A DNA stretch of 64,000 nt from Combretum micranthum (Eukaryota; Streptophyta; Magnoliopsida; Myrtales; Combretaceae), in assembly GCA_024138025.1 (NCBI GenBank), contig JAMXBD010001202.1:62001-126000 (forward strand), in the 5' to 3' direction. The notes beneath the pieces are model-generated. The model was not told the DNA's origin. It saw only the letters and a program-made list of their open reading frames with translations, and did not search any database. Below are positions 55,715-64,000 of the stretch, in pieces. Numbering within the stretch: position 1 is the stretch's first letter; every line of letters starts with the position of its first letter. A program made the position numbers and the translations under genes.

Positions 55715-56425
55715 TGTGACATTAATACGTATAGTAATCTTCTCCTACTTAATATTCCTTTCATCATATATATATTTCTTTATTTTTCTCAAGTTTATCA
55801 TTATCATTTTTTGTGAACTTAGTCCTAATGCAAGTGAATATCCATATAATTTAATGACATTAACATTAGATTTTCAAGTGAGATAAATCATGCTAGAATT
55901 TTTCCTTTTTGTTGTAATGGTCCTCTATTTTTTTTTTCAAAAAAAAAAAAAAAAACTGCCGGCACTTTTATCTAAAAGTAGAAATATATTTGAATAATTG
56001 AGCTTTCATATTTACATGGTGATGCAATCTAATGCTTCACTATGCAAAACAAGGAATGTGTAGGAACCATCGCTTCCTATGTCATGCTCCAAAACTAAAA
56101 AGGTACAACAGCACAATATGTTTAAGTTAAATATAGGTTAGGATTTATTAAATCACTTTTTAACAGCATTTGACTGGGGTCCATTTATTGATCCTCAACC
56201 AGAAACATTGATAAGTTTAATATGATAAAAATAATTTATTAATAATGCATCAGCATCATACAATACAAGCAGATGCACACCGTGATTAGTGTGCAACAAG
56301 TTATTAGAAATTTTGTACATGATGGTGTAATGAAAAGAAGTGGAAGCAACCGTCCAAGTAGCATCATTTGTTGACGAAGGAAAGTGAGTGTATAAATCAC
56401 ATCATTTGAGAAGCGAGAGATGGAA
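55715..56425. other. Unassigned AT-rich stretch
   Basis: No gene or family was recognised; an A-rich run lies at about 55940-55956. Confidence 0.4.
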
Positions 56426-56619
56426 TTGGGTCCGTTTGTTTACTCTTTTTGGACAGATACAGCTATTTTTTTAAAAAAAAATTTCTAACAAATTGTTTAC
56501 TAAGGAATAGATAGAGATTAAAAAAAAAAAAATTGACAATTTTTATAAAATGATTAAATATAAATTAAATATATTTATATATATCATTTTGATATAAATA
56601 TAAATACAAATGAAAAACT
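56426..56619 (+). mobile_element. Short repeat element, copy 1 (GGGTCTGTTTGTTT type)
   Basis: It is homologous to the reverse complement of 59444-59669. Shared words include GGACAGATACAG, TAACAAATTGTTTACTAAGGAATAGATA, ATTGACA and TATCATTTT. AT-rich, non-coding and MITE-like. Confidence 0.6.
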
Positions 56620-58269
56620 CACCATCTAAATAAAAAAAAAGCATACTAAGAGAATATGACAAAGTCGAAATAGACTAGGGGAGGAAGAAGAGTTGAAAGC
56701 GATATTTTGCTTTATTAAATTGCATTTTTTCTTGGTTAATGAAGGAGAGTTCTAAAAGGTGGCAAAGAAAGAAGGCACAAAAATTAAGATAACGCCATGT
56801 GTATATACATATTTATGTATATTGTTCATATTTTTTCATTTTGTAAGTTTGATAGTAAATCCAATTTATTATTTGTTACCGAATGTAATAAATTTAAATA
56901 TGTTGTTTATTTTCAATTTCATATATTACTGCAAGAGCTTGAGATTTTAGCTGAATTGGTAAAGTGATATAATTTCAACACTAAATCAATGTGATTTCAC
57001 GTGAGAATTGTCATGTGACCCTACCGAATGATCAATTTGTATGCAAGGGGTGAGTGTCATGTGCTTTTATTATTGTCATTTTCTTCTAGTTTTATATTCC
57101 TATTTTTTTTTTTCAAATTTTTCTTTTTTCATGAATATTGAAGTGTTACATATATTCTTTAATACTAGTAAAAGAAGGAAAAAAATTGAAGATAGTATTT
57201 GTTGGTTTATTTGTGATTGTTGTTGTCGAGTAACACATATATTCTTTATTAATAGATCTATTATATTACTTTAATTGAGGATTAAGTATTTATTATATTA
57301 AGGGAATACTTATATTGATTGTAATTAAAAAATAAATTATATGATTTTTATTAATGATACCTATTGTATTCATTTATTATTGGCTAAATTTTTTTTCCTA
57401 TTTTAAAAACTGACCCATTTTCTACTTAGTTTAACTATTAAAATAATATACATTAAATTTTTTGTTTAGTCAAACTTTTACTTAATAATATGTTTTAGTT
57501 ACCATTAATTGCAACTCCATTAAATTATATTGAGAGAATGCTCTCTTAATTGGACTTTAAAAATAAATTAAATGTTTTTTTTATCTATATACTTCTTAAA
57601 AAATACTTTTTGATATTCTTTAGTGTGATCTTGGAATGATTCACCTATTGTTTTCTTTTAATGTTAGCTAAAAAATTACCCTTTTTTGAAAGATAACATG
57701 TCAAATTTGGGACAAAAACTTTACAAATATTTAATTTGGTACCAGAAAATTGAAATTGTCAATTTAATACCAATAAAAATTTTCATGCTTATTTTTACTT
57801 CATTTGCTCTATTTTCAATGTTGGGAGCACTAGTAAAAATTCAATCATATGATGTATCTTCTATGTCTACAAACAGAGCAAACGATATTAAGGAGATAGT
57901 AGCTTAAGCAACTGAAGAATTGCAAAAAAATTGTAAAAGAATTAAAAAATTTTAAATATTTTACGTCTATTATTGATAGAAAGTCTTGAATCCTAAAAAA
58001 AAAAAAAAAAAGATATGTATATCTATATATATCCTAAAAGAATCTTAAAGAAAATCTTATAAGATATTAAGTCTTGTTTAAAAAGATATCAAATTTACAT
58101 TATTCTTTCCCACTCGAGGAAAAACCTAACGTCGATTTTAGGACATAATTGAAATATAGTGGCTCATTAGATGGACAAAATGGATAAATATCTACCACAT
58201 TAAACATCTTGGATATACTCATGTTGTTAGGTAATGCCACAACATAAGTGTTCTGAAGTGCTAACAGTA
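56620..58269. other. Unassigned AT-rich stretch
   Basis: Several short open frames (56759, 57041, 57686) are AT-driven and carry no known domain. Confidence 0.4.
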
Positions 58270-58590
58270 GGGAAATTTCTTTTTTCCACTTTAGAAGCTT
58301 TAGAATGGTTTACTCTCTTTATTGGTGTCAAAATAAACTTCAATCATCCCTTCTCTAACCAGTACACATTGTCATTCCACATTCTAATCAAACCAATGTC
58401 TACAATATAGAACATGGCGGGTATCCATGTTAATAACATCATAGTACATCTCATCTCTATATTGGCCTATAAAGAAGGTTACTTTACATTGCTCTTTCAC
58501 TTAAATCTTCTTCCAGGCTTTAATCCATCCAAATGTGTAAGGGATTAGGTGCGACTCCAATGGAAGTTTTAAGTCTTCTTCATAATAGAG
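58270..58590 (-). pseudogene. gypsy protease region relic, minus strand
   Basis: On the minus strand a frame reads VTFFIGQYRDEMYYDVINMDTRHVLYCRHWFD. This matches the plant gypsy pattern of the protease C-terminus (YKDEVLCDVV.MDACHLLLGRPW.FD). Upstream pieces LKTSIGVAPNPLHIWMD agree with the preceding segment of such elements. Stops and frameshifts occur and no flanking domains are clear. It is an isolated fragment. Confidence 0.6.
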
Positions 58591-59443
58591 GAACGAACAA
58601 GACTATATAAGTAAAATTAGATTGACTAGGCATTATGTTCACTCTCTCCACTCTTTCTTTTTTCTCAATACTACATATGCTTACCCACTTGTTCACTTAA
58701 GCATCAGGCACACCCTAATAGCTACTAACTGGTTTTTATCTTGTAGGCTTATGAATTGTCAGTCTCATAGGCCTACCAAGCTTAGATTGATGTGGACTAT
58801 AGTTCCAAGGAATCGGAAGTATAGCAGCCAAAATCCACTTGGAACAAGTGGTATTATATTTTATTGAATTTCCATCCTTAATGTTTTTAAATTTTTGCAA
58901 CAATTATATGTCGACTTTTTTTTTTTTTTGGGTAAATATTATTATGGGCTGTAAAAAAGTGCATACTTTATTGAATTTTTAAATTAGTAAAGAAAAGTGC
59001 TATTCACAACAAGTTTTTGTGACACTAAAAAAACACTTGGCAATAAAATTAATATAAATATTTTTATTAAGATTTGTAAAATAAAATTTGTAGATTTATT
59101 ATTTAGACCGAAGAAATTGAAAAACTCGAATACAAAGTTGTTAACATAAAACAGGTATATTATTTATTTCATAATATAAAATTCTTCGGTTAATATTTAC
59201 TTTTTTTTTTAATAGATAGCGGTAACTTCTTTAACATCATATTGAATTTTATTGACATATTTTTAGACTTATTTATTAATACATCTCTATTGTATTATTT
59301 TATTATACATTACTTTTCATACACATCATCGAAACAATTTATGTAAAATTCTTTTATTTTTCATAGTTGATCAATTCTTTTATGTTTTATACTTCATTAA
59401 ATTATTGTACTTAAATTTTGTACGTACAACTCGAGTAAGTAGT
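58591..59443. other. Unassigned stretch
   Basis: No gene was recognised. The open frame at 58622-58867 has no known domain. Confidence 0.35.
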
Positions 59444-59669
59444 TGTTTGGATTGTCTGTTTTTCATCTGTATCTGTATCTTTTTTAAAATGATATGTGTA
59501 AATATATCGATTTGCATCTAAATTTTATCTATTTTTATTCTATTTGATCTTTTGATGAGAACTGTCAACTTTTTTTTATATATATCTATTTCTTGATAAA
59601 TAATTTGTTAGCAAAAAGTTTGAAAAAATGTCTGTATCTGCCGGAAAAATGCCAAAAAACAGACCCAAG
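59444..59669 (-). mobile_element. Short repeat element, copy 2 (inverted relative to 56426)
   Basis: The reverse complement begins TTGGGTCTGTTTTTTGGC and follows copy 1 through GCAGATACAGAC, CTAACAAATTATTTATCAAGAAATAGATA and GTTGACAG to the end. Confidence 0.6.
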
Positions 59670-59685
59670 TGTAATCAAATTATCT

Positions 59686-59886
59686 TTAAGAAGAATAATC
59701 CACTTTGTTTTTCTTAATCCAGAAATTGAATTCAAATCCTTCTGTTGGTGGAGGAGTCTCTCTTGAGGGCGCCTGAACCTTGAAGTAAGGGTAAGGATGC
59801 ACGTGGAGATACCCCTCTCTACTGCCTGCGAAAGCGTGTGGTCTTGGACGGAGCATCATGGAAATTTCCGTCATCCCTACATACAT
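59686..59886 (-). CDS. Unrecognised GC-richer open frame, minus strand
   Basis: The 66-codon frame (MYVGMTEISMMLRPRPHAFAGSREGYLHVHPYPYF...) lies in a block clearly richer in GC than its surroundings. Its residue mix is protein-like: HVHPYPYFKVQAPSRETPPPTEGF. I cannot name a family. It could be an exon of a host gene, a captured fragment or chance. No splice sites were proved. Confidence 0.3.
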   Translation of the reverse strand: MYVGMTEISMMLRPRPHAFAGSREGYLHVHPYPYFKVQAPSRETPPPTEGFEFNFWIKKNKVDYSS

Positions 59887-61512
59887 TTCTCATAGGTTTT
59901 CCCACTTCATTGGAAGCTGTGTTTCAAATTGATTTATAATAAAACTTAACAAAATTTCTTGTAGCAAAAAGGTATAAAAGTACTTATCATCCAACAAAGC
60001 GAAATATTTAGTAATAATACTTCTTAAATAACTTTTCAATTGCATCCCCTAAACGCATTTTGGCATCAAAGAATCCCATTACTTGACAATATGAGTTTTT
60101 TTTAGGGTTCATGTACAACCGTATTCTAAAGCTTTCAATTTTAACAATCAGATCCTAAAATTTTTTAAATATATACGAGTCTACACATAACATATTATAG
60201 TAACAAAGCATATTTTAACATTTTCTTTGACAATCTAGGAAGTTGAAGGATGTTAGCAAAACAAAAAATGAAAATATAAAAATGGAGCTTGTGTTTGCTT
60301 AATCTACCAACTATTAATGAATACCGTTTTATTTTCATTTCACAACCCTAGTCATAAGACTTTCAATTTTCAAATTAGGTTATAAACATTTTCAAAGAAA
60401 TGCAATCAAGTTTCTAACCCTCTTCTACTCGTCTCGTAGACTCGCTTTTTATATTTCGCAGACAATGAGACCATACAAGGCCAAAGATAAAGAAAACAAT
60501 ATGCAATTATTTAAATAAAAAATCTAAAAAGAAAACATAAAAAACTACTGTTTTGAGAGAAGTGAATGAATATATTGATAATGGAAATGGATTTTACAAG
60601 GGGTGATAAGAGACAAATCCTACAAAAATTTAAATAACAGAAAAAAAAAAAAACACCGAAATATATGTTTTAATCCTTATCTTCCTTAATAGGGTATTTC
60701 AAATTCCTCTCTGCTATATTTCATTTGAAATCAATTATCAAAAATACCCATCAAAGAACACACACATACAGATAAACAGCTAAAGGATTGAATTTTATCA
60801 AATCATACGGGGAAAAGAAGAAAGATTTTTTTTTTTTTTTTTTTTTTTGTTGCAGATATGTAACATGGCTTCAACCCACAACTCAGGATCATATATATAT
60901 TTTTTTTAATGTAGAGAAAGGGAAAAAAAAAAAAAACCTTTTCTTTGGGATTTTGTTCTTTTAGTTCTTGTCCATATGTCTATATATGGACTGTTTTTCA
61001 CGATGTTGAATTTCTTAGAATGTGGCAACTGAAAGAAAGTGTTCCAAAAACACGAAAAAAAAAAAAAGAAAAAGAAAAAGAAAAAGGGAACTGGAAGGAG
61101 AAAGTGAAGAAAATAAAGGGTAATGTGTTAATGGAGGAATTAGTAGTCACTGCTCTTGAAAAGTGTACTTCGTTTATCAAGTGGTAAAATTACTAAACTA
61201 GTAAATGAGTCATAATAAGAGATGTGATATTAAATATAAGAAAACTAAAACCCTCGTGGCAAGAAATGTAATTAAATAAATAAAATTAAGACTAAAAGTA
61301 TAATAAGAAAAGGTATTAACTTTATATTAATATAAATCTAGGTCATAAAAAGATCTAGATCTTATAAATCTCAAAAAGAAATAAGAGTCCCTATATGGCA
61401 AAATAGGCTGACAAAGTACCAAAAAAATAAAAAGAAAAAGTCTATAATTTAAAGTTTATATTAGAGCAAAAGCCATTTAAATGAAAAAACAATGAAAGCC
61501 CTAAACATTATT
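59887..61512. other. Unassigned stretch
   Basis: No gene was recognised. Long homopolymer and simple tracts occur, notably poly-T at about 60827-60848 and (GAAAAA)-like purine runs at 61054-61088. Confidence 0.4.
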
Positions 61513-61590
61513 ATTAGAGCTGTGAAAATGAGGTCATGCGGGCCAACACATCTCACCTCACCACGTTCCATTTCAACCCACAGGTTATGT

Positions 61591-62503
61591 GTAGAGATAG
61601 GTATGGATCGATTTGGTTCGGCTTTTTTTAAAACCAAACCAAATCATAATATACAGTTTGGTTTTTTTTTTTTTTTTCATTCCAAACCAAACTCTTAAAT
61701 AACGGTTTGGTTCGGATTAGAAATTTTTTAAACCATTAAATAACGGTTTGGTTCGATTTGGATTACGAATTAAATCAAAATTCTAACTAAATTTTTTTTT
61801 GTTCTAGTTTTTTTACATTTGTTTAGATACTTAAATATTTATACCATTTTATAAAGTTTATATTATAAACTACGAAAAAATATTTTATGAATTTATCATA
61901 CTTTTAATATATAGTTCTCTATAAAATTAGTTATTCACCAATAGAATATATTCATCAACCAATACATAGTAAGTCATAATTTATAGTTTTTAATAGAACC
62001 ATCATGTCAATTATCTACCAATGAATTTAGCTAAAATAAAAAATCATTTATCAACAAAATTCATCAACAAATAAAATGATCCACTGAAAAAATATATTAA
62101 ATAATTAATCCATAATAAGAATATATAACTGAATAAATAAATTTCATTTTTATAAAGTTAAAAGTTATTAAAAAAAACAATAATTCATCATCAACAAAAA
62201 ATTACATATCAAGAGCTTAAAAAAAATTAAAAATGAACAAATTGATTTTAATCAATATTCACCAAATAATAAATATTAAATGAAATCATATAAACATATA
62301 GTAAAATATTATTATATTTTTCTAAAACGGTTTGGTTCGATTTTACGGATTGGTTTGGTTTACTTTCCAAACCAAATAATAAATTTACGGATTGGTTTGG
62401 ATTTGAATTTTTTAAAACCAAACCATTAAAAAAACCATTTTTTCGGTTTAAATTGGATCGGTTATAGATTGGTTCGGTTTGGTTTGTTTTTTCGCCCATC
62501 CCT
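61591..62503. mobile_element. hAT-like element with 8-bp duplication (913 bp)
   Basis: GGTTATGT is repeated exactly at 61583-61590 and 62504-62511. The right end CCCATCCCT is the inverse of AGGGATGGG, close to AGAGATAGG at 61593; two extra bases (GT) sit at the left. The ends carry stacks of GGTTTGGTTCGG and CCAAACCAAA words around an AT-rich core. No transposase. Confidence 0.8.
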
Positions 62504-62511
62504 GGTTATGT

Positions 62512-64000
62512 AAGTTAAAATTTTTAGTTCAACCTATCCTCCATGGGTTGGTGAGTTAAATGGGCTGGCCTATGAACACACCAATATTATTTTATTGAAA
62601 AAATTATGAGAATTTACATTAATTTTTAATAATTTAAATATGAAATATATATTTATTTTTATCTCACTAATTAATTACATATTAATCCTGGATGATAATC
62701 ATGTATGAAAAAAAATTACGGACTTCTATTTTGAAATTTTTTATCTCAACATAAAATGATTTATTTTAACTAATATAAATTGGAATCTATTCTAATTTTT
62801 TTTCTTTGGTGTGGCAAGGAAAAATACATCATTAAAATTATCAATTGATATTGTGTTGCTTATTTTAAAAGAAGCATCTAAATATTTAATAAATATATAA
62901 AAGAAAAAAGAATTGATAAAGGGACTAAGGATATAATGAACATAAAAGTTCAAGGCTTGAAACATAACACCTTTATAAATTACATAATCAACATTTAATA
63001 ACTAAATAATAGAAAATTGAAGTTAAAAGGAAAGAAAGAGGGTAATGTACAAGGGTTTCTTTTTTCTTTTTATAAGATTTATATTTCTTTCCATTTTTTA
63101 TGTTTTTCAAGTGCAGGTTTGTAAGCAAACCCGATCTGTAGCAGGTTGGCCCACTTTAATCCATAGGTTATATGGGATGGGCCATTTTGGCCCACACATT
63201 AAACGGACTAAAATTTTTAGCTTAACTTACATTTTTTACGAGTTATGCAGGCTACATGCATAGTGCTAGTAATTACATCAAATATTATTGGCCATATCCA
63301 AGACATACAGATCAGAGCTAAGCTTATTATAACCATCATCAATGTAAAGGTGATCACTTAAAACTAAATCTCATAAGAGTAAGTCGCAAAACCTAGACAT
63401 TTTAGAGGAGTGAAACGCGATGCCGAATACATAACAGTGACATAAATGTGAACTACGCTTTACTACATACGTATTTAATTCTCATGCAGCAACTAAAGTT
63501 CATTAAAGATAATTATTTTGTGAAAGTAGACAACATAATTCTAAGCACCGAATCAATGCCAAACTCTATCTCAATCAAGTGGTAAACTCTATAAATCATT
63601 AGACAACACATGACTAAACTTATGAAAAAATGGAATTTGATCCACGATAAGACTAGTAATTTGAGTAATAACCAAGAATGCTACGTTCACTTCTCTAGCA
63701 ACTACATTGTAGGCAAGCCAATCAAAGTTTGAATTGTAAGCTCATAACTTTTGTTATACCAAAATCTACAAAAATTTTGTTTAAGTATCAACATTGTTAA
63801 AACTAAACATCGAGTGTGAAAAAAGTCCACGAAAACTTTGTTCAATACCAAATTATTCAAAACTAAATTTCAGGCATCTAGTTAAACTTTTTGCGAAAGC
63901 TTAGGTACCATTTTTGACATTATCCACGTGATTCCAATTAATGTAATAATTTCAAAAATATCTCTATATTACCTATTGGTCCTAACTAAGCAATTAAGAG
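62512..64000. other. Unassigned stretch, possibly the right half of an older hAT-like element
   Basis: GGGCCA words around 63150-63200 (GGTTGGCCCAC, GATGGGCCATTTTGGCCC) partly mirror 61540-61560 and 62560-62575, suggesting that 61513 to about 63270 is an older element holding the one at 61591. From 63280 to the window end nothing was recognised. Confidence 0.35.

Noticed and set aside
56935..57050. SINE-like head (TAGCTGAATTGGTAAAG) with a possible second promoter box
   Set aside because: The A-box resemblance is suggestive, but the B box is poor and no second copy or target duplication was seen.
60945..61187. Lys/Glu-rich open frame and its Phe/Ser-rich mirror on the other strand
   Set aside because: Both come from the (GAAAAA)-like purine run at 61054-61088.

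Overview
The window looks like repeat-dense nuclear DNA of a flowering plant, most likely a eudicot. It is AT-rich, and it contains plant-type Ty3/gypsy, Ty1/copia and L1 LINE retroelements, a Mutator-like element, hAT-like elements and many short inverted-repeat elements. I found no host gene that I can name. No species can be assigned. Apart from the integrase ORF at the left edge, every recognisable coding region is broken.

Layout. 1-4691 is the 3' end of a Ty3/gypsy chromovirus: RNase H, integrase with chromodomain, polypurine tract and a 2.7-kb 3' LTR (LTR A). 4692-5106 is an inverted-repeat element abutting that LTR. 6542 to about 8480 is an old minus-strand LTR (LTR D). 10.75-17.45 kb is a decayed L1 LINE interrupted by an inverted-repeat element with a 9-11 bp target duplication. 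17818-18415 is a hAT-like element with a perfect 8-bp duplication. 19805-24219 is a complete but dead Ty1/copia element with both LTRs. 24.2-33.9 kb holds small inverted-repeat elements, a duplicated non-coding block and an old LTR (LTR F, ending at 31894). 33906-42785 is a Mutator-like element with long terminal inverted repeats and a perfect 9-bp duplication; it contains minus-strand LTR E and plus-strand LTR B, and LTR B contains a 905-bp hAT-like element. 43235-44038 is another hAT-like element. About 46.25-53.1 kb is a dead gypsy element split by a solo LTR (LTR C) with a perfect 5-bp duplication. 53.6-64 kb holds two more hAT-like elements, small inverted-repeat elements and a minus-strand gypsy protease relic.

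The most interesting signal is shared by the long LTRs A, B, C, D and F, with partial agreement in E. Most carry the same ordered parts although their sequences have diverged. These are: (1) a start of the type TGAAATAGCC in A, B and C; (2) a likely splice donor about 0.5-0.6 kb in, seen in A and C; (3) a cassette of short inverted repeats whose sequence differs completely between copies; (4) a splice acceptor followed by a 20-27 codon acidic reading frame with a G-Y-G core in A, B and C and a degenerate form in D; and (5) a stem-loop before the LTR end whose bases change while pairing is kept. This suggests an intron-containing LTR transcript that encodes, or ends in, a short acidic exon. That is inference and needs alignment and RNA data.

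Most in-frame stops in the dead elements are TAG or TAA where the family has Gln (CAG/CAA) or Trp (TGG), as expected when methylated cytosines decay to thymine.
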